A stretch of DNA of 64,000 nucleotides, from assembly GCF_947498095.1 (NCBI RefSeq), contig NZ_CANMJE010000001.1, forward strand, positions 496,001 through 560,000, read 5' to 3'. The translations under genes were made by a program, and so were the position numbers. The notes under the pieces were generated by a model. That model was not told the origin of the DNA, searched no databases, and saw nothing but the letters and a program-made list of their open reading frames with translations. Below, in pieces: positions 15,979 to 24,758 of the stretch. Origin of the DNA: an uncultured Shimia sp. GTDB lineage: Bacteria > Pseudomonadota > Alphaproteobacteria > Rhodobacterales > Rhodobacteraceae. Every line of letters begins with the position of its first letter. Position 1 is the first letter of the stretch.

Positions 15979-17234
15979 GCCCGAAGCTGGCCGTTTTCGG
16001 CGCCTAGAATCGTTGCGGTTACGATTTGGCCCTCGGTTTGCAGGGTGTCAAACTGGACTTCGGTGAATTGTTCGGTGCGGCCCATGTGTGCATTTTCCAT
16101 CAAGATCTGATGAACCTTGCCGATTTGGGCCGCGAGGTGTTGTTTGACCTGATCTTCACCAACAGCCCGCAATCGGGCAGCGCGGTCCTTGATAATGTTG
16201 CCGTTCACCTGTTTGGGGATTTTTGCCGCCGGGGTGCCGTCGCGCTTGGAATAGGGGAATACATGCAACCAGGTCAGGTCGCAGTCGCTCACCAGTTTCA
16301 GCGAGTTCTCGAAATGGGCCTCGGTCTCGGTCGGAAATCCGGCGATGATATCAGCACCAAAGGTCATTTCGGGGCGCAGTTTTCGCGCCTCTTCACAAAA
16401 GCGGATGGCGTCGTCGCGCAGGTGGCGGCGCGCCATGCGTTTCAGGATCAGGTCATCGCCATGTTGCAGCGAAAGATGCAGATGCGGCATCAGGCGGTGC
16501 TCGGTAGCGATGGCTTGCATCAGCGCATCATCCGCCTCAATCGAGTCGATAGAGGAAATGCGCAGACGTGGCAGGTCTGGAACCAGCTTGAGAATCCGTA
16601 ACACCAGATCGCCAAGACGTGGGGTTTTGGGCAGGTCGGCGCCCCAGGATGTCAGATCGACGCCCGTCAGAACAACCTCGTTAAACCCTTTGTCGACCAG
16701 ACGTTTGATCTGATCCACCACAACGCCTGCAGGTACTGAGCGCGAGTTGCCGCGGCCGTAAGGGATGATGCAGAATGTGCAGCGATGGTCACAGCCGTTC
16801 TGCACCTGAACATAGGCACGGCTGCGGGTGCCAAATCCGTCGATCAGGTGTCCGGCCGTTTCCGTCACGGACATAATGTCGTCGACCTGAACCTTTTCCG
16901 TGTCACCGACAAAGTCTGCGGCCATGCCGGTCCAGGTTTCGGGCTGCATCTTTTCCGTGTTGCCGATGACCTTGTCGACTTCGTCCATCGCGGCGAAAGT
17001 CTCGGGTTCGGTCTGGGCGGCACACCCGGTCACAATGATGCGTGCACTTGGGTTCTCACGACGCAGTTTGCGAATCTCCTGACGCGCTTTGCGGACGGCT
17101 TCGGCCGTCACGGCACAGGTGTTCACAATGACAGCGTTTTCCAACCCTGCATTTTGAGACAGATCCTTCATGGCCTCGGTCTCATAGGCGTTGAGACGAC
17201 AGCCAAGGGTCGTGAACTTGGGTGCGGTGGACAT
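15975..17234 (-). CDS. mtaB: tRNA (N6-L-threonylcarbamoyladenosine(37)-C2)-methylthiotransferase
   Basis: 419 residues. The N-terminal MTTase domain supplies three cluster cysteines (TLGCRLNAYETEAM, VNTCAVTAEAV, VTGCAAQ). The radical SAM domain binds a second cluster through CDHRCTFCIIPYGRGNSRS (CxxxCxxC), and a C-terminal TRAM-like region (about 355-419) completes the enzyme. MtaB converts t6A37 to ms2t6A37 in tRNAs reading ANN codons. The GCRLNxYE start distinguishes MtaB from MiaB and RimO. It follows dapF with a one-base overlap (TGATG). Confidence 0.95.
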   Translation of the reverse strand: MSTAPKFTTLGCRLNAYETEAMKDLSQNAGLENAVIVNTCAVTAEAVRKARQEIRKLRRENPSARIIVTGCAAQTEPETFAAMDEVDKVIGNTEKMQPETWTGMAADFVGDTEKVQVDDIMSVTETAGHLIDGFGTRSRAYVQVQNGCDHRCTFCIIPYGRGNSRSVPAGVVVDQIKRLVDKGFNEVVLTGVDLTSWGADLPKTPRLGDLVLRILKLVPDLPRLRISSIDSIEADDALMQAIATEHRLMPHLHLSLQHGDDLILKRMARRHLRDDAIRFCEEARKLRPEMTFGADIIAGFPTETEAHFENSLKLVSDCDLTWLHVFPYSKRDGTPAAKIPKQVNGNIIKDRAARLRAVGEDQVKQHLAAQIGKVHQILMENAHMGRTEQFTEVQFDTLQTEGQIVTATILGAENGQLRA

Positions 17235-18073
17235 CAGACAGACTCCAGAAAGTCCTGAGTGAATTCACCGGCAAAGACGGTCATGGTTGGCCCGGTCATC
17301 CAAACGCCATCCTCGGCCCAGTTGACCCAGAGGGTGCCACCATCCAAATCGATCTGCACCTTGCGGCCAGTAAGCCCTCGTCGTGCGGCGGCGACCGCGG
17401 TGGCGCAGGATGATGAACCCGAGGCAAGCGTCGGGCCGACGCCGCGTTCCCAGACACGCATACGAATGTGATCTGGTCCTACAAGCGAGGCAACCTGAAC
17501 ATTGGTGCGTTCGGGATAAAGTGGGTGATGCTCATGGGCCGCGCCAAAGCTCTCAAGGTCCACCGCATCGGCGTCTTCGACAAAAAAAGTGCAGTGCGGG
17601 TTGCCCATACCGGTGGCCGTCGGCGTGCCCTCGATGGGCAACTCAAGCGTGTCCATTTCGCGGGCAAGGGGAATCTCGTGCCAATCCAGTTGTGGCTGGC
17701 CCATGTTCACAGCCGTCAAACCATTGCCAGCGTCGCGGGCAAGCAAAAGGCCACGTTCTGTGGTCAACCGGAGAGTGGTCAGGCCGGTCTCATTCATGAG
17801 CTTGCGGGCGATACAGCGGGTTGCATTCCCGCATGCCGCTGATTTTGAACCGTCGGCGTTGTAAAACGTCAGATGCGCATCGTGAGTGCCCTCAGAAATC
17901 ACCGCAAGCTGGTCAAATCCAACGCCGCAATGCCGGTTGGCTATGGCTCGCACAAGACCGTCCGCAAGCGGAACATCGCGCTGGCGCGCGTCAACGACGA
18001 CAAAGTCGTTTCCCAGCCCATGCATCTTTTCAAAGGGCAATGCGGTATTTTTCCGAGCGATCATGAGGCGCAT
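17234..18073 (-). CDS. dapF: Diaminopimelate epimerase
   Basis: 279 residues. It interconverts LL- and meso-diaminopimelate for lysine and peptidoglycan synthesis. The family start is [14 protein letters not shown]. The two catalytic cysteines are in [13 protein letters not shown] and [14 protein letters not shown], each at the start of one of the two symmetrical domains. The ATG at 18073 is used; the ATG at 18064 is equally possible because neither has a strong ribosome site. It is the first gene of the dapF-mtaB-GST set. Confidence 0.95.
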   Translation of the reverse strand: MRLMIARKNTALPFEKMHGLGNDFVVVDARQRDVPLADGLVRAIANRHCGVGFDQLAVISEGTHDAHLTFYNADGSKSAACGNATRCIARKLMNETGLTTLRLTTERGLLLARDAGNGLTAVNMGQPQLDWHEIPLAREMDTLELPIEGTPTATGMGNPHCTFFVEDADAVDLESFGAAHEHHPLYPERTNVQVASLVGPDHIRMRVWERGVGPTLASGSSSCATAVAAARRGLTGRKVQIDLDGGTLWVNWAEDGVWMTGPTMTVFAGEFTQDFLESV

Positions 18074-18489
18074 ATAAGCGCTTTGCGATCGGATGACTAT
18101 ATGAGTCTCGCGCCCAACGGTCCGATGATGGCATCGAAATCACATCCGATTTGACGGTTGCGTTCATTCGATTCTCTGAGTGTGGTGGGATCAGGCAGGG
18201 CTTTCGCAGAACCAGAACACTTTTCGCTCTATTCGAGACGAGACGGCATGGCGCATGACCAAGTCTAATTGATCCAGACATGTCAGCTTGGGTCGGGCAA
18301 TAGAAGATTATAAAAAACAGGCACTTAATTGTAACATCCCTAGCTAAAGTAGGGATTGGTAGAATTGTGATGCGGGCCGGGTAACAGCGAATTAGTCATG
18401 AAATTGTTTGGTGCGAGGGAAAAACACATTTCCGGCGATTTCTGTCTTGACCGCCACATGCCAAGGGCATAGTAAGCGCGCCACAGAGT
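18074..18489. other. Gene-free stretch upstream of dapF and tRNA-Lys
   Basis: About 416 bases with no credible coding frame. It must contain the minus-strand dapF promoter and the plus-strand tRNA-Lys promoter. The middle (18300-18420) is relatively AT-rich. I see no repeat, terminator or clear promoter motif. Confidence 0.6.
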
Positions 18490-18565
18490 GGGCCGTTAGC
18501 TCAGTTGGTAGAGCAACTGACTTTTAATCAGTAGGTCGAAGGTTCGAACCCTTCACGGCTCACCA
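18490..18565 (+). tRNA. tRNA-Lys (anticodon UUU)
   Basis: 76 bases including an encoded CCA. The acceptor stem GGGCCGT pairs with ACGGCTC (one G-T). The D loop reads AGCTCAGTTGGTAGAGC, the anticodon loop CTTTTAA puts TTT at 18523-18525, and the T arm contains GGTTCGAACCC. All stems pair. Confidence 0.97.
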
Positions 18566-18684
18566 CTTTTCCAAAACTGATTGTACCACCGCGATGGTCG
18601 CTGGCTTTAGGCGCCTGGAACGCTTGCAGCCAGTGTTGTTTCGAGCATAGTTGCGTGCGACGCAGAAACTCGGAAAGACTTGCC

Positions 18685-19029
18685 ATGATCGAAAGACTTC
18701 ACACCAGCCAGCGCATGAGCAAAATCGTCAAGCACAACGGCGTGGCTTATCTCTGTGGACAAGTTGGGTCGGGTGATACCGTGGCCGAACAAACCCGCGA
18801 TTGCCTGTCGCGAGTTGATGCTTTGCTGGCTGAGGCGGGGACGGATAAATCCAATATCTTGCAGGCGATTGTCTGGATTTCGGACATGGCTTATTTTGCC
18901 GAGATGAACGACGTTTGGGACGCATGGGTGCCTGAAGGTCACGCACCGGCACGCGCCTGCGGTGAAGCAAAGCTCGCACGAGATGTTCTGAAGGTTGAAA
19001 TCATCGTAACTGCGGCACTGCCCGAGTAA
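18685..19029 (+). CDS. RidA-family protein
   Basis: A 114-residue protein of the YjgF/YER057c/UK114 family. RidA members are trimers that hydrolyse reactive enamine/imine intermediates or act as specialised deaminases. The family pattern is visible in HNGVAYLCGQVG, EQTRDCLSRVDALLAEAGTD and VPEGHAPARACGEAKLA; the last contains the conserved arginine that binds the substrate carboxylate. The start at 18685 (MIERLHTSQRMSKIV) fits the family, whereas the frame opening at 18655 adds ten odd residues. The DsbA-like gene follows 13 bases later. Confidence 0.88.
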   Translation: MIERLHTSQRMSKIVKHNGVAYLCGQVGSGDTVAEQTRDCLSRVDALLAEAGTDKSNILQAIVWISDMAYFAEMNDVWDAWVPEGHAPARACGEAKLARDVLKVEIIVTAALPE

Positions 19030-19042
19030 TCAGGGGTTCGAC

Positions 19043-19735
19043 ATGACAAAACCAAAGATCATTCACTTCTCGGATATCTTATGTGTTTGGGCCTATGTGG
19101 CACAGTCTAACCTGTCCCGATTGGCACAGGACTTTGGAGACCAGATTGACGTCGAGGTGCGCTATTGCTCGGTGTTTCCTGACAGCCACGGGAAAATCGA
19201 TCGCGTCTGGGCGGATCGGGGCGGTTTTACCGGATATGCGGCACATGTACGTGACGTGGTCACCGGCTTCCCCGATGTTTCTTTGAACGATGATACTTGG
19301 GTTGCCACCCGTCCCCGGTCGTCAGCCAGCCCGCATCAGTTTATCAAAGTCGCTGAACTGATCGAAGCGGAACAGGTGGCATCCGGCAACCCGCTTGATG
19401 AGCGACTGAGCGTTCGTGCGGCCAAGGAGTTGCGGCGGGCGTTCTTTGTCGAGGCTCAGGATATCTCGCACTGGGATGTCCAGCGCGAGGTTGCAAATCG
19501 CCTTGATATGAACTTCGATGATGTTCTTCGTCGTTACGAAAGCGGCGAGGCCATTGCGCGACTGGTAGGGGACTATGAGTTGGCTCAAATAATGAAGATC
19601 GAAGGCAGCCCCACCTATGTTTTGAATGAAGGGCGCCAACGGCTTTATGGCAACGTTAGTTACGGCATCGTCGCCGCCAACGTCCGGGAAATCCTCAGCA
19701 GCCAACTGGATGAAAGCGCGAGCGCGTGTTCGTGA
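19043..19735 (+). CDS. DsbA-family thioredoxin-fold protein (FrnE/HCCA isomerase-like)
   Basis: 230 residues of the DsbA/2-hydroxychromene-2-carboxylate isomerase fold, without a signal peptide and therefore cytosolic. The N-terminal strand KIIHFSDILCVWAYVAQ holds a single cysteine (SDxLCxWAYV) instead of CxxC, so it is unlikely to be a disulfide oxidase. The helical insert spans about residues 75-170. The cis-Pro segment GSPTYVLNEG and the end of the fold (YGNVSYGIVAANVREIL) are present. FrnE-like or GST-kappa-like activity is plausible. It is probably cotranscribed with the RidA gene. Confidence 0.82.
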   Translation: MTKPKIIHFSDILCVWAYVAQSNLSRLAQDFGDQIDVEVRYCSVFPDSHGKIDRVWADRGGFTGYAAHVRDVVTGFPDVSLNDDTWVATRPRSSASPHQFIKVAELIEAEQVASGNPLDERLSVRAAKELRRAFFVEAQDISHWDVQREVANRLDMNFDDVLRRYESGEAIARLVGDYELAQIMKIEGSPTYVLNEGRQRLYGNVSYGIVAANVREILSSQLDESASACS

Positions 19736-19812
19736 GTTTGCTTTAACGTCGCGTTTCGTTTGCTGCGCGCGCTGGGCTCTTTCATAGTAGTGGGGCGAGC
19801 GGGGAGGCTGCA

Positions 19813-21336
19813 ATGAACGAAAGAGTGCACGACTTTGTGCAATTGGCCTCTGTGGCATCACCGGATCGGCTTGCCATCATCGCGGCCGACGGGCGGCACT
19901 GGTCTTGGGGCGATTTATCAGCAGCGATTGACGATGCGCAAAAGCAGCTCAAAGCGCTTTCTGTAGCGCCCGGCGACCGGGTGGTGCTGGTTCTTGAAAA
20001 CTGTCCCGAGATCGTCGCGTTCTTTTTCGCGGTCACCCGGATGGAGGCGGCCGCGGTGGCGGTGAACGCCCGTATGACCGATGCCGAGCTGCAAAGGATC
20101 GTTGACCACTCTGACCCCAGCGCAATCGTTTTCTCAACTTCAGTTCCCGGCCCGTCTCAGGATCACGCCGACGCGTTCGGGGCCACAGAAGTGACGGGGG
20201 CTTTTGGGACCGCACACATTGTTCGCAGAGAGGGCAGCCTGCCAGAGCCCAGCTTTGCTTCAGCCGATGAACAGGTTGCTTTGCTGCTTTATACATCCGG
20301 CACCACCGGCGCACCCAAGGCGGCGATGTTGACCCATACGAACCTGATGGCCGGCGCGCGCGCTTCGGCAGACATGCGTGGCATGCAGGATCAGGATATG
20401 ACTTATCTGGCTTTACCACTGTCCCACATCTTTGGCCTTGTGACCCTCTGTGCTGTTTGTTTTGCCAAAGGCTCGCTGCGGCTCGAGGCTCGGTTTTCTG
20501 CTCAGCGTCTGTATGAGGCATTGCAAAAGGACGTCACGCTTTTGCCGGCCGTGCCGCAAATGCATGCACATTTGTTTCACTACGCCCGAACCCACGGCAT
20601 GGCGCGCTATGACAAGGGGCTGCTGCGCTACGTGTCATCGGGTGGGGCACCTCTGGATCCATCGTGGAAACGCGAAGCCGAGGCCTTCTATGGGTTACCG
20701 CTTCAGAACGGCTATGGGTTGACCGAATGCGCAGCCGGTGTTTGCGCAACCAAAAGCGCGATCTCGGACCCGGATGTAAGCGTTGGCGTGCCGATGTTGG
20801 ACAGTGAACTGTCGCTGGATTTTTCCGTGGACGGGGCCGAGCCCGACAAGGGGATCGGAGAGATCCTTGTAAGCGGTCCGCAGGTCATGAAGGGGTACTT
20901 CCGTGACCCGGAACAAACCGCACCGGTGTTAAGCGACAAAGGTGTGTTTCGGACCGGTGATCTTGGGAGAATGGACGAAGAAGGCCGGTTGCACATCGTT
21001 GGGCGCAGCAAGGAGTTGATCATCAGGTCCGGGTTCAACGTCTACCCGGTTGAGGTCGAAGCGGCGCTGACTGAGCACCCTGATGTCATTGTTGCTGGTG
21101 TGGTCGGACGTGCCGTTGAGGGCAACGAAGAGGTTCTGGCCTTTGTCAAAACCGCAAAGGACAGCGGGTTGACGATTGAAAGCCTGCGCGCGCATTTGGC
21201 GGATCGCCTGGCACCCTACAAACGCCCCAGTCGAATTGTGATTGCAGATGATCTGCCAGCGGCGCCAACAGGAAAAATCCTCAAAGCCAAGCTGATCCCT
21301 TTCTTCGCCGATGTGCTGGAAAATGATGACGATTGA
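19813..21336 (+). CDS. AMP-dependent acyl-CoA synthetase/ligase
   Basis: 507 residues of the ANL superfamily. The A3 phosphate loop is LLYTSGTTGAPKAAMLTHTN, the A5 motif NGYGLTECAAG, the A7/A8 hinge FRTGDLGRMDEEGRLHIVGRSKELIIRSGFNVYPVEVE, and the catalytic A10 lysine lies in PAAPTGKILKAKL. It activates a carboxylic acid to its acyl-CoA through an acyl-adenylate. Residues between A3 and A5 resemble medium- or long-chain fatty-acyl enzymes, but the substrate cannot be named. It precedes a serine hydrolase gene in the same direction. Confidence 0.92.
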   Translation: MNERVHDFVQLASVASPDRLAIIAADGRHWSWGDLSAAIDDAQKQLKALSVAPGDRVVLVLENCPEIVAFFFAVTRMEAAAVAVNARMTDAELQRIVDHSDPSAIVFSTSVPGPSQDHADAFGATEVTGAFGTAHIVRREGSLPEPSFASADEQVALLLYTSGTTGAPKAAMLTHTNLMAGARASADMRGMQDQDMTYLALPLSHIFGLVTLCAVCFAKGSLRLEARFSAQRLYEALQKDVTLLPAVPQMHAHLFHYARTHGMARYDKGLLRYVSSGGAPLDPSWKREAEAFYGLPLQNGYGLTECAAGVCATKSAISDPDVSVGVPMLDSELSLDFSVDGAEPDKGIGEILVSGPQVMKGYFRDPEQTAPVLSDKGVFRTGDLGRMDEEGRLHIVGRSKELIIRSGFNVYPVEVEAALTEHPDVIVAGVVGRAVEGNEEVLAFVKTAKDSGLTIESLRAHLADRLAPYKRPSRIVIADDLPAAPTGKILKAKLIPFFADVLENDDD

Positions 21337-21428
21337 AGGCCTTGTGATCTCAGACCTTGAATCAGAACGCCCGCCAATGTCTAACTGATAATGACAGGGA
21401 CCAAATAGATCAGGACGAAAGTAAGCGC

Positions 21429-22655
21429 ATGACAGCAAACGGTTTTGATCCGGTCAGGTTGGACCGCATTCGCGGATGGATGCAGCGGTACGTCGATGAC
21501 CGGAAGTATGCCGGATGTAGCCTGCTGATCTCGCGTGGCGGTGATGAGGTCTTTTACAACGCCGTCGGCCACCGCGACCACGAGGCAGGATCGCCGTTTG
21601 AGCGGGACACCATCGTTCGGCTGTATTCCATGACGAAACCGGTAACATCCGTTGCGCTTATGATGCTCGTTGAACGGGGTTTGGTGCACCTAGAAGCTCC
21701 GGTCAGCCAGTACATCCCGGAATTTTCGAATATGCAGGCCCTGATACCCGGTGCAGAGACGATCGATCAAACCGAACCAGCGCTAAGCCCGACATTGCAC
21801 CAGCTGCTGACGCATACCAGCGGGCTGAGCTATCACTTTAATCCGGGCCTACTTCCACAGGCGATGGCTGGTAAAAACCTGTTGTTCCATCCAGATCAGG
21901 GATCGCTTGCACGAATGGTCGATCGGGTTGCCGCGCTGCCTTTGGCCTTTCAACCGGGCGCCCGGTGGGAATATTCGATTGGGATCGACGTGATTGGCCG
22001 GGTGATCGAAGTGGTCTCGGGCCAAACCCTTGATGCGTTCTTTAAAGAGCACATCCTTGACCCCCTTGGTATGTCCGAGACGGCATTCTCTGTCCCACCG
22101 CATGGGTATGATCGGTTCGCCGCGCTTTATACGCCGTTGGATGGTGATGCGATGGCGCTGAATGCAGCACAAACGGGCGGTGACAGCTTGCGTCGGGCCG
22201 ATGGTGGCGAGGCCTCTCCGTTTTTGAATGCAGACCTGCACTCTGGCGGTGGCGGACTGGTGGGAACACTGGATGACTACATGCGCTTTGTCGAAGTCCT
22301 GCGCCGCAAAGGGCGCTTTGATGGCGGGCAGTTGCTGTCGCAAAGCACCATGTCATTCATGATGCGCAATCATTTACCGGGCGACATCGCCTCATTGGGT
22401 CCCCAGAGTTTTGCTGAACAACCAATGGACGGCATGGGCTTTGGCATCGGCGGAGCCGTAGTGCTTGATCCGGCTCGTGCCCGAACACTTGGATCGGTTG
22501 GGGATTTCAGCTGGGGTGGCATGGCCTCGACCTTTTTCTGGGTCGATCCGGTGCAGGACCTCAGCGTTGTTTTCCTGACCCAACTGTCACCATCCAGTTC
22601 CTATCCGTCCCGCGCCGAGATGAAAGCTTTGGTGCATGGCGCGTTAACAGACTAG
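21429..22655 (+). CDS. Serine hydrolase, class C beta-lactamase/esterase family
   Basis: 408 residues with the penicillin-binding-protein-like fold. The nucleophile motif SxxK is SMTK in VRLYSMTKPVTSVALMM. The YxN-equivalent Tyr is in WEYSIGIDVIGRVIE, and a HSGGGGLVGT segment supplies the third motif. There is no signal peptide from the ATG at 21429, so a cytosolic esterase (EstB-like) is more likely than a beta-lactamase. A TTG at 21357 would only add a polar tail. It overlaps the znuB stop tail to tail by four bases. Confidence 0.88.
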   Translation: MTANGFDPVRLDRIRGWMQRYVDDRKYAGCSLLISRGGDEVFYNAVGHRDHEAGSPFERDTIVRLYSMTKPVTSVALMMLVERGLVHLEAPVSQYIPEFSNMQALIPGAETIDQTEPALSPTLHQLLTHTSGLSYHFNPGLLPQAMAGKNLLFHPDQGSLARMVDRVAALPLAFQPGARWEYSIGIDVIGRVIEVVSGQTLDAFFKEHILDPLGMSETAFSVPPHGYDRFAALYTPLDGDAMALNAAQTGGDSLRRADGGEASPFLNADLHSGGGGLVGTLDDYMRFVEVLRRKGRFDGGQLLSQSTMSFMMRNHLPGDIASLGPQSFAEQPMDGMGFGIGGAVVLDPARARTLGSVGDFSWGGMASTFFWVDPVQDLSVVFLTQLSPSSSYPSRAEMKALVHGALTD

Positions 22656-23443
22656 CGGCGTTTCAACCGGGTGACGGTGTTTGTTGCAAGGAAGATAACC
22701 GCAGCAACACAGACGATCGTGGGGCCAGCGGGCGTGTCCCAAAGGAAAGACGCACGCAGCCCGAGGATGGCGGCTGTGCCACCGATAAGCGCGGCGATCA
22801 CGGCCATAGACTCGGGTGTACGGGACAATGGCCGGGCGCTGGCGGCAGGGATGATCAGCAACGCCACGATTAGCAAAGCGCCGACCACTTTGATCGCCAC
22901 TGCCACAACAATGGCAAGGCCAAGGGTCAGAACAAGCTGCTCCCGCTTGGGGTCGATGCCGCTGGCGTAGGCAAGATCGGGGCTGAGCGTAGAGGTTAAA
23001 AGCGCAGACCACCGCCATGTTACCAGAGCAACAACTAGGGCCGCGCCAATCCAGATCACCGCGAGATCCGACTGTCCAACGGCGAGAATGTCGCCAAAGA
23101 GATATGCGTTCAAGTCGACGCGAACCCCTTTCAGAAAACTGACTGCGACGAGGCCAAAGGCCAGCGCGGAATGGGCAAGCACGCCAAGCAATGTGTCCAT
23201 CGCATAACCTCGACCCGACAGGGCCGATACGGCAAAGGCCATCATCAAGGCCACCGCCAAAGCTCCGGTAAAGACCGAGGTTGAAAGTGCCAGAGACAGA
23301 GCCACACCAAGAATTGCGGCATGCGCCGTCGCATCGCCAAAATAGGCCATACGGCGCCAGACGACGAAACATCCCAACGGGGCCGCAGCCAGCGCAACGC
23401 CAAGTCCGGCCAAAGTTGCGCGCACCAGAAAGTCATCAAGCAT
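22652..23443 (-). CDS. znuB: Zinc ABC transporter permease ZnuB
   Basis: 263 residues, about eight transmembrane helices, ABC-3 family. Recognisable parts are MLDDFLVRATLAGLGVALAAAPLGCFVVWRRMAYFGDATAHAAILG and the cytoplasmic coupling segment (GVLAHSALAFGLVAVSF). The ATG at 23443 follows GGAG at suitable spacing and overlaps the znuC stop by eight bases. An ATG at 23458 is possible, while a longer frame from 23605 reads through znuC's His-rich end and is not real. Forms the channel of the ZnuABC zinc importer. Confidence 0.95.
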   Translation of the reverse strand: MLDDFLVRATLAGLGVALAAAPLGCFVVWRRMAYFGDATAHAAILGVALSLALSTSVFTGALAVALMMAFAVSALSGRGYAMDTLLGVLAHSALAFGLVAVSFLKGVRVDLNAYLFGDILAVGQSDLAVIWIGAALVVALVTWRWSALLTSTLSPDLAYASGIDPKREQLVLTLGLAIVVAVAIKVVGALLIVALLIIPAASARPLSRTPESMAVIAALIGGTAAILGLRASFLWDTPAGPTIVCVAAVIFLATNTVTRLKRR

Positions 23444-24191
23444 GGTCGCAAGCTCCATGTTCGTGGCTGTGATCCGAATGGCTGTGGTGGTGATGGTCGT
23501 GATCATGACGATAGAGCGCCAATGCGCCTTGTGTCCCGGATCCAAAGAGTGCGCGGTACTCTGGGGCTGATGCCACGATCTCTGGCGTTCCGTGGCAACA
23601 GACATGACCGTTCAGGCACACAACACGATCTGACGCGCTCATCACGACGTGAAGCTCATGGCTGACCATCAGAATGGCCGTGCCCAGATCACTGCGAAGT
23701 TGTTCGATTTGACGGTAGAGACTGGCCGAACCCGGCTGATCTAGCCCAGTGGTGGGTTCATCAAGAATCAGCAGATCTGGTTTCTTAAGAAGCGCACGCG
23801 CCAGCAAAACGCGCTGAAACTGCCCGCCAGACAATGCCACCATTTGGCGGCTTTCAAGCCCTTCGGCGCCGGCATGATGCAGTGCGGCCTCAATGTCTGG
23901 GCGGCGGTGGCGCAGGGGTAAGTTGAGGAACCGCTCAACGGTCAAGGGCAACGTCGCATCAATCGAGAGCCTTTGTGGCACATACCCAATCTTCAGACCT
24001 TTTGCCCTGTGGAGTTTCCCCGCCGTCGGTTTTTGAGCCCCAATAATAGTCCGCAGCAAGGTGGTTTTGCCGGACCCGTTTGGCCCGACGACGGTCACGA
24101 TCTCACCCTTTTCGATACCAAAATCTACGTTTGACAAGGCTTGGTTTCCACCAATGCGTACACCGATGCCTGAGAGTGTCACCAACTCCAT
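23436..24191 (-). CDS. znuC: Zinc ABC transporter ATP-binding protein ZnuC
   Basis: 251 residues. Walker A is GPNGSGKTTL, the signature LSGGQFQRVLLARAL, Walker B LLILDEPTTGLD, and the H loop MVSHELHVVM. The C-terminus is strikingly His-rich (RHDHDHHHHSHSDHSHEHGACDH is its composition), probably sensing or buffering zinc. The start at 24191 (MELVTLSGIGV) fits the family better than the ATG at 24221. It lies two bases after zur, so zur-znuC-znuB is one operon. Confidence 0.96.
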   Translation of the reverse strand: MELVTLSGIGVRIGGNQALSNVDFGIEKGEIVTVVGPNGSGKTTLLRTIIGAQKPTAGKLHRAKGLKIGYVPQRLSIDATLPLTVERFLNLPLRHRRPDIEAALHHAGAEGLESRQMVALSGGQFQRVLLARALLKKPDLLILDEPTTGLDQPGSASLYRQIEQLRSDLGTAILMVSHELHVVMSASDRVVCLNGHVCCHGTPEIVASAPEYRALFGSGTQGALALYRHDHDHHHHSHSDHSHEHGACDHA

Positions 24192-24193
24192 GA

Positions 24194-24664
24194 TCAAGCC
24201 GCCTTTTGGCAAATGGGGCAAAGGCCTTCGGCCTCAACAACAGTGGTTTCGATCAAAAATCCAACATCTTCCGCAGCTTTGCGCAGCCCGATTCTTGGAA
24301 TTGCCGACTCTGCGACGGCACCGCATTCACGGCAGATCAGGAATAGGGGAGAGTGCTCGGATCCGGCATGCGAACACGCAAGCCACGCGTTCAGGCGCTC
24401 AATCTTATGTACCAACCCCTGTTTTTCAAGGAAATCCAGGGCGCGATAAGCAACTGGGGGCTGCGAGCCCAACCCTTCCTGAGCAAGTTGAGCCAAAATA
24501 TCGTAGGCGCCCATGGCCCGATGTTCCTGAAGCAGAATCTCCAGTACGCGACGTCGGACCGGGGTCAATTGAGCCTGGCGCTCGGCACAACAGGTCTCGG
24601 CGGTTTTCAGTGCTTCAACAACACAGGCCTCGTGGTCGTGGCTTTCGAATCCGATGTCATGCAT
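24194..24664 (-). CDS. zur: Zinc uptake regulator Zur (Fur family)
   Basis: 156 residues. The winged helix (LTPVRRRVLEILLQEHRAMGAYDIL, PPVAYRALDFLEKQGLVHKIE) is followed by a dimer domain with the structural-zinc cysteine pairs CREC and CPIC and the regulatory His/Glu/Cys residues around NAWLACSHAGSEHSPLFLI. CPIC at the extreme C-terminus and the znu context make this Zur and not Fur. It represses its own operon and znuA from the shared divergent region. Confidence 0.95.
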   Translation of the reverse strand: MHDIGFESHDHEACVVEALKTAETCCAERQAQLTPVRRRVLEILLQEHRAMGAYDILAQLAQEGLGSQPPVAYRALDFLEKQGLVHKIERLNAWLACSHAGSEHSPLFLICRECGAVAESAIPRIGLRKAAEDVGFLIETTVVEAEGLCPICQKAA

Positions 24665-24692
24665 GGTTGCCTCATTTTGTAGGAACGCTACT

Positions 24693-24712
24693 TGATATAA
24701 TATAACATATCA
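24693..24712. promoter_or_regulatory. Zur box between zur and znuA
   Basis: An imperfect palindrome TGATAT-N2-TATA-N2-ATATCA lies midway between the divergent zur and znuA starts. It resembles the AT-rich alphaproteobacterial Zur operator (GAAATGTTATA-type half sites). One site could serve both directions. Confidence 0.75.
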
Positions 24713-24758
24713 TATAAAGCCAGCATCTTGTGACGTGTTTGCTAAAGGAATTATTGTT

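Noticed and set aside
19043..19735. Periplasmic disulfide oxidase DsbA
   Set aside because: No signal peptide and only a single cysteine at the active-site position instead of CxxC.
21429..22655. True beta-lactamase resistance gene
   Set aside because: The SxxK fold is present, but there is no signal peptide and the sequence resembles EstB-like esterases, so resistance is not supported.
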